DNA of 64,000 nt, taken from positions 3,911,733-3,975,732 of the forward strand of contig JAUPFP010000009.1 of the NCBI GenBank assembly GCA_036925085.1, read 5' to 3'. The position numbers and the translations under genes were made by a program. Below the pieces are notes generated by a model. That model made no database searches and was not told the origin of the DNA. It worked only from the letters and a program-made list of their open reading frames with translations. Within the stretch, counting starts at the first letter, position 1. Every line of letters starts with the position of its first letter. Positions 33,601 to 47,000 of the stretch are shown here, piece by piece. Origin of the DNA: Brachycybe producta. Lineage: Eukaryota; Arthropoda; Diplopoda; Playtdesmida; Andrognathidae.

Positions 33601-36600
33601 CCTAAAAATTGTTTGCTTGAAAAAACAGGAATTTTCTCAAAATCACAGGTTGGAGGAAGACACTTCTCCTATAAAACATACTAGCCACTGCAGTGGCGCC
33701 ATCCGGAGGAGAGGGACAAAAACAAAATAAATATCTATTCAGGCACTTTACACTATTTTTATTATGTTAATATGACACTCACATGGTATCACAGTATATC
33801 CAAACGTAAATGGAACTGTAATTATTCGCTTTGTGTATTTTCTGCCAAACTTTTTTTTTGGTTTTTTACTGAAGAATCATCCCTCGAAACAAGACGGAAA
33901 AGCAGAAATTTGAAGAAAACTTTTTTTTTTCATTCGAATTTTATTTCTACTTCTATTTTCTGCTTTTTTTTGTGAGACCCATATGACTTAAGAGCCTAGA
34001 TATAGCGTATATTTCAAAATTTCTCCGAATGTAGGCGCTGCGATCGTTGTTGATTGAAAAACGGTTTTTAACGTTTTTTCTCCCGGTTCGAAGTCACATA
34101 ATAATTAATAGAAAAATAATTTCACGTGCTAACTTTATAAAAAGAAAACATGGTGAAGCCAGTAGATTAATGCACGTGCTAATTATTATGTGATTGTTTT
34201 AAGTCGTTTTTAATGGGAGTTCTTCAAATGTTTGTGTGACGGTTTTTTGCTCCTATGGGAATTAACATAGAGTTAAAAAAAATGTACGATTTTAAACGTT
34301 ATTAAAAAATAGAAGGAGCTTTTCAAAATTTATAAAAAGGAAACATCGTGAAGCCAATACATGAATATATGTGCTAATTATTTTGTTATTGTTCTAAATC
34401 GTTTTTAACGAGAGTTTTTCAAATGTTTGTGGGACGGTTTTGGGGCCAATAGGATTTAACATGGGGTTAAAAAAACGAACGACTTTCAACCTTGTTTAAA
34501 AATAGAAGGACCTTTTCAAAAATTATATAAATCGAGAACGTGAAGAACAATACTTTTTATTGCATTTTGCGCTTTACTGTATTTTAATTGAGCGATTGTG
34601 AGGCGATTTCTTGCAGTTTTAGTAACACCATATAAGAACACTCATTTGCCTCGTTGTCGTCTGCTCAAAACAACAAGATGGACGACGTGGATCTAGGCTC
34701 TTAACAGTTTCAACTACTAGTCTACTTTCTAAAAAAATTTAAAATTTATTTTACTAGAACAGTAAATTTTTTTGCTTGAACTTTGATTACCAAAATTACT
34801 GAGCCATTTTTAAAAAAAAAAAACCTGACAAAAGTTTATTTTAAAAGATACCAATTCATGTAAACATACAGATTACAGTATTTTATGAACTTAATAAGTG
34901 TACTTCAAAATAAACTTTGTAATTTCTTTAGATTTTGTTTCTCTTGCAAAGAACGTTTTTTCAAAATTTGAAACTCGATTTTAACTTGAACTTGTTTAAG
35001 TATTTATTTAAAACAATTAAAATTGTAACCAAAGTTTAATAAATCCAACAAAACAAAACCAAATTCTTACATCGTTTAAGAACTCTGGTCATTCTATCTT
35101 TTCAGAATCAATGAAAAATGAGTAAGTGTTTTAAGAAACTAGAAACGTAGCTTCAATCACTTAATACCTTGTAGACACCTGAGTTAAATGAATTCAAATT
35201 CCATGTATTTAGGTGAATGATTACGGAATCCAGTTAAGGACATGAACCAAATAAAAATTGACTTTATTATTAATATTTGAAATTGAAAAACTAAATCAAT
35301 ATTTTGTCAATAGCTTATATATTTTATATTTAAGTATTAACTCAATATTTTCAGATTATTAACTGAATAAATTGAATTCGACATATTGTTTGTTTGCCCT
35401 TAACAGGGCTCTGTAGAACACGTTTATTATTTAAATGCATTGAAATTATCAGCTGTGTGTACTAGGTATAAGGGACATTTTCATGTTAATGTATTTTAAA
35501 ATAAACTTTTTTTTTGTCAATAAAAAGTTTATTTTGAAATATATAAACATGATGAAAATACTAATTAAGTGATTCATTCAGCTATCATTCTAGTTTTTAA
35601 AACACTTTCAATTTCTCCTTACTAGAGTAGATTTTTAAATCAATTGATTTGTTCGTCTTCATTGTAATCAACGTGATTTAAACCTGATTTAAAGCAGTTT
35701 AAAAAAATTTCAGAAATTTATCTTTTTTTAAAGTGATTTTTTTTCTCTTTTAGGCCTTGTTTCCATTAGGGAATTTTCGAAATACTTTTTGAAAATTTCA
35801 ACTGGTAAAAATAGAACAAACGTGGCCCCCGCCTATTCACTATCATAGGTGGTAGGCCACAATTCTTCTATTTTTCACCAGTTGAATTTTTTTTTTTAAA
35901 AAAGTTCAAATTTTCACCCCAGTGGAAACAAGGCCTCATGAAATGAATGAATGAATTGGTATTATAAATTGCTTGACAGGAGAATAAAATTTCAGTTAAT
36001 AAAAAAACAATTTTATGAAATTTTAAATTAATAAAAAAAAGCAATTTTATGAAAATTTAAATAAAATAGGTAATTTTATGAAATTTTAAATAAATGAAAA
36101 AATCTGATTTAAAAATTAGAAAAATCCGATTTAAATCAAATAAATTTTCAAATAAATCATGATTTTTATTCACCTTGCTCCTTCAGTGTTGCTTTTGAAA
36201 ATAGAGAATAATCAAAGAGTTCCTAAAAATCAGCTGTTCGTAAAGTACTGTATATTCAAGCATATTCAACAATAATTATAATAACTGATTAAAGTTTAAA
36301 ATTCAAATCGTTTCAATTATGACGTTATTCGACTTCATATCAAAACTGTAACTGTAAAAGTTTTAATTTAAACACCGAAAAAAAAAAGAAACTCAAAAGA
36401 CGAAATATAAATTACACCACTTCACATATGAGTTCGTCGTCGTGACGCAAATAACCACTTGAATCCTCGCTATCAATGTCAACCAACTTTTTTTGAAATT
36501 ATAACAGAATTGTAAACCAGACAGTTAGGGAGAAACTAAATACACAAATGAAAGTCAAGGAGTTTTTTTTTCTCAAATCTTAAAAGAATTTCATATTATA

Positions 36601-38037
36601 ATTTTTTTATTATTTAGGTAGTACGCTTTACGGAACGGATAACTTCGTCGACGTTCGTAACCGCAACATGAGCAACGAAGTACATTATCCTACAGAAATG
36701 CTAAACGACGTTTATACGGAAAGGTCACCACTTATAAACGCCACAACCAAGAAAAGGTGAAAAAAAAACTACAGCCTTAATTGAATATGTTAGCAGTGCA
36801 TGAGAGGATGTGGCTAGGATTGCTTCGCATCGCGAAAGATTATCGTCGCTTAAGAAAAACCACTGATAAAAATATTTTTAAAGTGTTAATTACAATAAAA
36901 AAAACATAAATCATAATTTAAAAAAAAACAACATAAAACCTACCTCGTAATATGTCGTATCAAGTTTGAACGCTCAGAAAAAGTGAAAAAGCCCGGATTG
37001 CACATACAACTGGTAAATCGGTTTCTTCGGTTTTTTTGTTAGTATTGGCCTCGCTGTACGAGTAAAGTGAATATCTTCATTTTATTCGTTAGTATTGGGC
37101 CCTGCTGTAAGAGTAAAGTAAATATCTATTCGTTACTATGCCAAAGGCTAACCGGAAAGAAAAAAATGAAGAAACCAATTTGCCAGTTGTGAACGCAATC
37201 AAGGCTTTTTCTCCTTTTTTTGAGCGTTCAAATGTGATACAACAATCTACGAAGAAGGAAGGGTTAATGTTTTTAAGAGGTTACAAATATTTTTAAAAGT
37301 GGTTTTTCTTCACAACAATTAATCTTTAGCGATGCAAGCCGTCCCCCTACTCACGTCCACGTCACTAGAAATTATTGTAAAAATAAGTAAATTTAGCACA
37401 CTATAACTTGAAAAGTGACCAGAATATTTTTCGTGTTAAACGAAACTGGAACACAAAGCAATTGTTATTGAGTTTATTATATCTTTGGGTTTCACCAATA
37501 CATTTCGTTTCTTGTTGGAATTGGACTTTTGTCCTTCTGTCACAAGCCCTCTTTTTGCTGCCTGTATAGTATTTTTTTTTTTCAAATTCAAACCGTAAAC
37601 ATCAAAACGCTTACAGACGGTTGTGAAACACAGTTAAGCAACATCGTCTATTGATCATAAATAAAATGATTTTTAGAGAGTTCGACAAAATTGGCTAAAA
37701 GTGCGGATCATAAGTTCATATAACCACTTAAGACAAAAGTTGGTTTGGACAAGTCTTCAGCTGTTTTAGTATTTTTACGAAACCACTCAAAAGTCCCCTT
37801 TTTTTGACAACCTTTTATAGTATGTTTTATTTTTGGTTCATTTTTTTTTTCTCTTCTTCTTTCAAACAGATTTTGTGACACTGATAGTAGTTACAGTGAG
37901 TCAAGTGGTAACCACTCGCAAAGCAATAACAGAATGAAAACAATTCTGAACAACATCAAAATAACGTTTCTATGTGGCATTATGCTGGGAAGTTTCGTAA
38001 GTATTCGAAATATTATAATTTAGAAATACCACCTGAC

Positions 38038-38080
<43 letters not shown>

Positions 38081-41000
38081 CAAAACACCAATTTCGCTAA
38101 AGAAAAAAAAATTTTCGCTAACATTTTTAATAATTCTTTTTCAGGGTTTGTTTATCACAGTATCGGACAAAGCTCCCATATTTCATCAAGTATCGGTATC
38201 ATCGGATGATCCATTACGTATCCTTGCGGAATTTTTAAGTTTTTATTACGGTTGCAAAATGATATTTATACAAGTGGGGTAACCCAGCATGTATGACGGG
38301 ACATTCTTGTTGAACTATTTTATTCAAATACTGAAGGTCACTCAATGAAGGACGTTTCCTTCTTCCTTCTCTCCCTCACCGCCCTCACATGTGTTTGCTT
38401 AAAGGTTTTTGCCCTTGTTTGTACAGTGTTACACATCGCCAGACAGACTTGGCTTAATATATACAGTATATAATTATTATATATATATATTAAGCCAGGT
38501 CTGTGTGTGTGATTAACGCTGTACAAACAAGGACAAAAACCTTGAAACACGTCGGAATTTATATAAATTTAAATGAATAAATGAACCGCTTTTTTTTCTC
38601 AAGGTCAACTATATGTTGCACACTCCCCATCCAAGAACCCCATTGATATTAAATTGGAGAGGGGAAAAGTTTGGAAAGTGTAGAAGGGGGAGAGAGAAAC
38701 GTGGAGAGAAAAAAGGGGAGGGGGAAACTGAAATTGAAATGAAAGAAGTAAAAGAGGAACAAAGGACGCGCATGCGCACACCAGAGAAAATGAAAATCTC
38801 ATTTTCTCTTTCAAATATAAAAAGGGGAGGGGATAATAGTAGCAAAATTAAACTAGAATTTATCACGGGCAACTGTGTCCAGCATTAGAATTTCTTTTGC
38901 TCCACCCTTTTATGAACGTCATCAATTTCTAATTGGTTTGTGACTTGGTCTGACGTCATAAAAAGGCGGAGGAAAAGAAATTCTAATGCACAATTGCCTG
39001 TGAATTTTGCTCCCACCATTTATGACGGGTTACCCCACTAGTATTTTATATAATTACTAGTGGGGCAACCCATCATAAATGACGGGAGCAAAATTCACGG
39101 GCAATTGTGCGCATGTGCGTCGTTTTTTCCTTTTTTTACTCCTTTCATTTCAATTTCAACCAGCCCCCCTCCCACTTTCCCCCTCCACGTTTCCTCCCCC
39201 TATACACTTTCCAACCTTTTTCCCCCTCTCAAATTAAATATCATGGGGTTCTTGGATGGAAAGAGTTCAACATATCGACTTTGAGGAAAAAAAAAGTTCA
39301 TTTATTCAAATTTATATAAATTCCGACACAGCGTTAGTTCCCTCTCACACATAAACAGACCTGGAATATTATATATATATAATAATATTATATTTTAAAA
39401 ATTGTTTTTTAAAAAAAAGCAAACTTGGAAATAAACCATTCAAATCAGTTTTTTTTTTCCTTTTCAGAAAATCTGATTTTCATGGTTTTTATTTAAAAAA
39501 AAAACATAATTAATGAATTGTTGATTTTAAACTACGCGATGATGACGACCTTATGTTAAATCCTTAACTTATATAATAACCACAGATATTAGTTTACCGT
39601 TTCAAAAATCTGCGTATCCATTGATAAAAACCTCATTCAAAGGAAAATTCTTGCCACATTTTTACGACAACTTTTCCGATGTTGATCTGTTCGTCACGTT
39701 GCAGAAAATCGAACGAGATCACCACGACAACGAAGTTCGAGAGGTATAAATAAGCAAATTACAGAAAACTTCATTCGTTTTTTGTTTTTTTTTTGCACAT
39801 CTTAAGTTAAAAGCAATTGTTAAGCTGATATTAATGCATTTCTTAAAGCGCGACTTCATCAACTTTAAATGTGGAATGAAAAAACACGCTTAATTCGTGC
39901 AATGTTTTTGTTTTTTACTCTACAGAATATGTCAGTTTGGCGCAAATCTTTTGCTCCAGCCATTTTATGGAAAGAACTTCCAGATACAACTGTAGAACAT
40001 TTCTTTGATTTACAAAATCACAAAAAGGATTGGGTGTAAGTAGAATTAGTCATCCATATTAATAACCCTCGAGACAACGGCTCCAAATGACTTCAAAGTT
40101 CTCGTCTTTGTTTTTTTTACTAATAGAAAACACAAATACGAGTTGCTTCTTACTACGAACAACGTCCGTCAACCGATAACACTGTCCGTCAGTCTGTCCG
40201 AAGCACCACGAAGCATTGAATACGGTGTCTTGTTTGCGACATGTATTCTAGTCTGCCTCTACGTCATCATCGTGTTTGATGTAAGTATGTGGACTCGTCA
40301 ACCAACTATGATTTTTTTTTCAAAGTGATACTACAACTCTGGGGTCTCATTATGAGCTATTATTTTATGACTGTAATAGGGTTAAAGGGCCTTTTAATCC
40401 TAATTAATTCTTGTAATTCAGTCCTTGGACTGGTTCCACAGCAATTGCATTTGCTGTATACTTGGGAAAGTTATGCAGTGGTTTCCCCATGCCTTCTGCA
40501 TCGCAGGAATACAACCCTCTAATCATTGTGATCTCACTTGTATTCATCTGGTTTGAAGCCAATCCTTCATCAGTTGAATTATGCCTTCTACTAGTACTGA
40601 TAGAGCTGCTACCCTCTACCAGGGATTTGTATCGGAGTTACCTTCTCCTAGGTAAGTCTAACTCCACGAAGACCTGCCCGGCTTGGGTGGCCCTTCTGGT
40701 AGCTATGCTACCGCCGGTATAGCTCTCGAGGTCGTCAAGAGTATGCAAGCCCCCCCCCCCCACCATTACAAGGTAGAGATACCATCGAGGGGGTTTACCC
40801 TATTACAGTCATAAAATAATAGCTCACAATGAGACCCCTCCTTAAGGCTTTAGGCATGTTCCACCTAGACCAAAGCGCGCACCTGAAAATAGAAAAATAG
40901 CGCCCTAGTTCCGATAATCGACGTTCTACCACGTACATTAAACTTCATATGACCGTAAAATACGATCTTTCTTTCATTATAGTTAATTCATCGTACACTG

Positions 41001-44000
41001 GCAGCAATGTGGGCTGGCATCGTGGCCATGGGTGTTCTAGCTTTTCTCAATGAGGTAACTATTACTTAACTAATTCAGTCTCGTACATCATCATCATCAT
41101 CATCATTTTTCCTGCACCTTTTCACGCAATAAGCAGGGCCGGCCTTACGGGTTCTAGCTCTCCACTCCTTTCGATCTATTTTTTTTTTCAAACTCTCAGA
41201 GACCCCCCCTCCCCACACATTATTAGTTCTAAACGTATATTTTTTGTATATTTAAATTAACTTAAAAATATTATAATTTATATTTATAAATAAATTTTAA
41301 AATGAACCACTCGTTTACTTTGTTCTAGTTTTTAAACCACTTTCAATTTCACCTTAATTTTGCTTATGAAGTATAAACTAAATCTATTTTATTCCATTCT
41401 TTTCTTTCATTTGCATATTTTGCAATGGCTGACTGATAAACGCGCAACTTAAGTCACGCGCAACTCGCTAACAATGATACCCATATAACGTCAAAAAATT
41501 CTACGCTAATCTTCCTCTCTCTCATTTGCTCGTTTACACAGAAACCAACGTTAAGTCACGTCATGAGTTGGATGGATATTGAAACATTGTGTCTCCTGTT
41601 TGGTATGATGGTACTGGTTGCCATTTTATGCGAAACGGGATTCTTCGATTATGTCGCCGTGCTCGCTTACAAGCTAGCGAAAGGCAAACGTTGGACCGTC
41701 ATTACGCTCATGTGTATTTTTACGGCTGTCATATCGGCATTCTTGGATAATGTCACGACCATTCTACTCTTTACACCAGTCAGCATCAGGTCAGTTAAAT
41801 GACATAAATGGTAGTACACACCAGGATATGCTTTGTTGCGATACATTGTTGTGGGGCTGAATCGCGTCAGTTGCGATTCTGTCCCACAACAGTCTATCGG
41901 AGCAGCCCCGCAACAATGTATCGCAACAAAGAATCCTGTTGTGTACTAGCCATTACAGCTAAGGGCCTTGAAGATTCCAAAAAATTTAATTATTTCACTG
42001 ATTTCTTTTTAACAACAGATTATGTGAAGTTATGGGCTTGAATCCGAAGAATGTATTGATAGCATTAGTCATGTTTTCAAATATCGGTGGTACGGCAACA
42101 GCTGTTGGAGATCCACCAAACGTTATCATCATTTCCAATGAAGAAGTCGCAAAAAAGGTAGAAAGTTCAAGTTTTTTGTAGGAATGGGACAATCGAATCC
42201 TGCGAATCTTGAAAAATATTCGCAGCTTTTTTCGTCTTTCGAATCCTAACCTTAAAAAACCTGTTAAAAACGTTGGTAAAATTAGTTTTAACTCCATTGA
42301 CGTTCAATAGAAGCGGTCACTAACAAAATAACCGGCGATTGTTGCAATTTCGGTGTTGTACCCGGATCGACAATATCATCACCTTGTGGCGACCCTGAGA
42401 CTTGTTTTTTTCTTAATTTAATATTTAATACTTAATATTTAATATTTAATATTTAATATTTAATATTTAATATTTAATATTTAATTTAATTTAATATTTA
42501 ATATTACTTCATTTATTTGTATCTTCTTAATGAGTAATATAGGATTCTTATACGAAGGATTCGAGGGATTCGATAAAATTTGATAAAATTTAAGATTCGT
42601 CCCACCTCTACATTTTTATATAAGCAGCCACTTGCAAATGACAGAGAACAATGTTCTAGAATATTGATTATTTTGTGTTTTAAAAAAAAAACTTTGAGAA
42701 GTAGAAAAATATTTTAGAAACTAGAACAGTTAAGTGTATTTTACTTTGAACTAGTCGTAACTTGTGTATTTCATGTAGAACCTAGAAGAGTAAACCACTT
42801 TCAAATTTTTCTTTACTGTTGGGTTCCATTTCATTGTTCTCACTAATTTACATATTTTGCAATACGGCTGCCTATAAAACCGCCTGAAATAACTAAAACT
42901 AACTAATTTAGTTCGAGTAAATCGATTTTCAAAACTAATCAAAAAACTAAACCACAATTTTTTTTTATTTTATTTAGGGTATTGGATTTGCAAATTTTAC
43001 GCTTCACATGTCGATCGGTTCCGCAATCGCAATGGTAGTCACATACTTCGTAATGAGGGTCATGTATCGTAACCTCGTACAGCTACAATTCGAAGAACCG
43101 CACGAAGTTGTCGGTACGTCAAACGATAAAACAAAATGCTACCAACAAATTATACCTATTCCAATCAAAAACGACTGGTTAAAGGCTAGAGTTCTAGAGC
43201 TAGCAGTAATGCTACTGATGAAATAGGGTCTAGCCTCTCTAACCACGCATTGATTTCAAAAATTATAATTGTTGTAGTACGAAATTTTGGCCAAAATATT
43301 TAATCAGAATTTCATTTTTTTGTGGGAACGCAAAACAGAACTGAGACAAGAGATTCAAGTTTGGAAGCGAGCCGCTGGTTCGCTATCGCTTTACTCGAGA
43401 GACGAGAACTCGGTACGGAGAATGTTACTTCAGAAAGTCGAAGCTCTGGAAATTCTCATGAAGAAGAAGCTTTTTGATAAAAGGTATTATTTGTTCGAAC
43501 AACGGAAAACTAGAGTCTAGAAAAGTGATTCTCAAGAAGGTTCAACGGTTGTGTCACGATTTCTTCAGGCACAAAATAATATGCCAGGAGTAAAAAAAAG
43601 ACAAGACCACTACCCTAGACTCTAAAAACAATGCCAAACGCTCTTAGTTGTATGCTACATCAACATAATGATTAAAATCTTTCTTTTTTTTTTTAACAGC
43701 CCTGGCAAGGATGCATACGAAGCAAGCCTTTTAGAACTTCAGAAAAAGGTAACTTATGTCTTTTTTGCATCATAATAAAGTACGAGCGTACGAATAAAAA
43801 GGTCGACATAGGTTATGAAAGTTGGTTTCAAAGCAGATTCGAAGAAAACTTGAGAAGCAACTTGCTAGGACAGATTCATATTATTGGTCTTTCCCCCCCC
43901 CCCCCCCCCCCTAGTTATAAGACAACGGAACTTTCTTCCTGAGGAAGTGGTCAATGGGGATAATTTTGTTTTGTGGGATTGACAATTGTATATTAATTTT

Positions 44001-47000
44001 GTTTCTTTATATATGTGCTTGACAATGCTTAATGCTGCATGTGGACTTTTTTATGTCCCTCTGTCATAGGCCTATTTGGCTGCTAGCAGAGTACTAATTG
44101 TAATTGTTGCTTCTCAAAGTTTCTTGGAATGTACAATTACTCAATATAATATATAAAATGGAATATAGCAAACAATTAACTTAAAGTAATTTTCATGATT
44201 GTATCTTTCAAAATAAACTTTTTTTATGCACATTTCAAAGAAAAACAAAACAAGTGAAAAATCTAAATTGAATTTTTCAAATTTGCCATTAAACGTTTAT
44301 TTTGAAAGATATAATGTTGTTAACTAAATAATATCATTTACTGCCAAGTCCAGCTATGTTTATTTCTAGAGAAGAAGAAAGAAAAAACTAATACCTAGTA
44401 CACAACACATGAGTTAAATGAATTCAAATTAAATGTGTTTAGGTGAATTATACGGAATCCAGTTAAGGACATGAACACCAAATAAAAATTGACTTTATTA
44501 TTAATATTTTAAATTGAAATACTAAATCAATATTTTGCCATTATTTATATTTTAAGTATTAACTCAAAATTATCAAGATTATTAACTGAATAAATTGAAT
44601 TCGACATATTGTTTGTTTGCCCCTCCACAGAGGGCTCTGTAGAACACGTTTATTATTTAAATGCATTTAAATTATCAAGTTGTGTACTAAGGTATTCGTA
44701 ACCAACTTTCTGTAACTTTTGTACTGTGAACTAGTAACTACCACTTTCACTTCGAAAAATTTTTCTAATTCTGGGTTTTATTGTGTTTGATAGTATCGAA
44801 TTCAAAACTGGCCACTTCTCATCAAGACTGGAATCGTCATGTTTGCTGTCATTATGCTTTTCTTCTTGCATTCCATTCCATTTATGAATATAAGTCTCGG
44901 TAAGACATATTATTAAGCAGCCAGCAGCCATTGCAAAATATGCAGCCATTTCAATAGAATTTAAACAAAATGTTTTAAGATTACGGGAGATTAAAGCACT
45001 TAGTTGAATGTCACATTATAATCATGTTTTGTGGGGTTGTTTTTTTTTTCTTTCAACAAATAGGTTGGATTGCACTCATTGGTGCCATTTTTCTGCTTGT
45101 ACTGGCTGACGTTAACGAAATTGAACACATTTTCGCAAGAGTTGAATGGACAACATTGGTGTTCTTTGCTGCTTTGTTTGCTGTCATGGAAGTAAGCAAT
45201 TTAATTGTTACAACGTTCAGCAATAAACTTGCCTTTACTGATAAAAAAATAATGAACATGCTACAATTTGCTTTAAAAAGACATCAAAGACCCCAAAAAC
45301 CACGACAGAAGTCCCCCCAAAAACCACGACAGAAGTCCCCCCAAAAACCACGACAGAAGTCCCCCCAAAAACCACGACAGAAGTCCCCCCAAAAACCACG
45401 ACAGAAGTCCCCCCAAAAACCACGACAGAAGTCCCCCAGAAACCACGACAGAAGTCCCCCAGAAACCACGACAGAAGTCCCCCAAACCTCGACAGAAGTC
45501 CCCCCCAAAACCATGACAGAATTTCCCAAAAGAACATAAAGTTCTTCAAATTCAAATGTCTAATCTGGAATTTTCTTATTTCCATGAACTTCAAAAGGCT
45601 CTAAACGAACTTGGACTTCTGAAATTTATTGGAACATTGACCGAAAACTTTATCAAAGACATTCCCGAAGACTCCAGATTGGCAGTCTCCATCGTCCTCA
45701 TCTTGTGGGTCTCGGCCATTGCCTCCAGTTTCATCGATAACATTCCCTTTACCACAGTCATGATCAAAATCGTTTTACAAATTGCGGACAATCCGGAACT
45801 CAAGTTACCATTACAGCCTCTAGTTTGGGCTTTGGCATTCGGAGCTTGTTTTGGAGGTAAGATCAAAAAGAGAATTTATTTTTCGAAAGAAGAATTAAAA
45901 GAAAAGAAAAAAAGTGTGGCTAACAACCATCTTCCGTTGAATCCTTGCCAACCATAAGATGATTTTTCTAAGTCAAGACTTTGAAAACATCAATGAGTTT
46001 ATTTGCTAACAACTTCACGAGAACAGAAAATTTTTCTAACAATACATTTGTTCGAATGAATCCTGTTGAAATCGAGCCAATGACACAATTCATCTTAAAT
46101 ACAAAGAAGAACAAGAAAAACTTACGACACCCACTGTGTGTGGCTTCAGGGGAATCATTTTTTTTTAAGTCACTGGCTCGTGATTTCGAACTAAAACTTT
46201 ATGTCGTAGTAGCCCCAATTTTATTAATCTTTTCGGAGATGTCACATGTCCAACATGTTAAGTTTCGTAATTATATATTCTCTTACAGGAAATGGAACTC
46301 TTATCGGAGCTTCGGCTAATGTAGTTTGCGCCGGGGTAGCAGAACAACACGGATTCCGGTTTACTTTCATGGAATTCTTTAAGTAAGTCAATATGACGTC
46401 ACTATTCCGTATTGCCGTTTTGCGCCAAACTTGATCGTATTGATCGTAAAAACCCAAGCTTTACACAGTTTTTCTTTTACAAAGAAACACGACTACATTT
46501 TGTACGCCGAATACTAAAAGCCAAAAAGTTTTCATAAAATTGCACAAATCGAATAATAACGGTTCCAACATTCTTTTCGGTACATTATGGTACCAAATGA
46601 GGGCCATAAGTGTCATCGTAATCAGTTTAATCCAAAATAATAATTAAAAAAATGCATAAATCGCACAGATTGCGTAAAGAAATGTATTTTAGGCAAATTT
46701 GGTTTAGGAAAGAAAAAAATCTTTAATTGAATTTGTTTCGAGGAAAAGATATTTCGATGAAAATAACGGAATATTTTGATAACAAGCATTTCAATGGAGC
46801 TCAAAACATTAGCTTGGATCGAATCGGAAACGTCACGTTGGCGGGGCTCCATTAAAATGCTTGTCAGCAAAATATTCCGATTCGTTTCGTTACGATCCCA
46901 TCCGATGTACTGTGCGACTTGCTTAAATGTTTAAACAAAATCGTTTCCATAACACAAAAAATTTAAATTTAAACTTCCAGAGGTTATTTTTTTTAAAAAA

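Noticed and set aside
39581..39592. Acceptor ATATTAG at 39592 for OCA2 exon 6
   Set aside because: It would break the frame; the upstream acceptor CCACAG at 39585 restores the frame (Pro-Leu-His-Ile-Ser-Leu).
43287..43520. Reading 43287-43520 as one uninterrupted coding frame
   Set aside because: Only 43339-43483 is exon; the preceding bases end in an AACAG acceptor and the phase joins the exon ending 43113 (Val-Val-Glu).
45235..45594. Minus-strand frames of 70-119 residues rich in GGLLSWFLG or GTSVVVFG
   Set aside because: Products of the 24-bp minisatellite (a multiple of three) on the reverse strand; the plus strand is an OCA2 intron.
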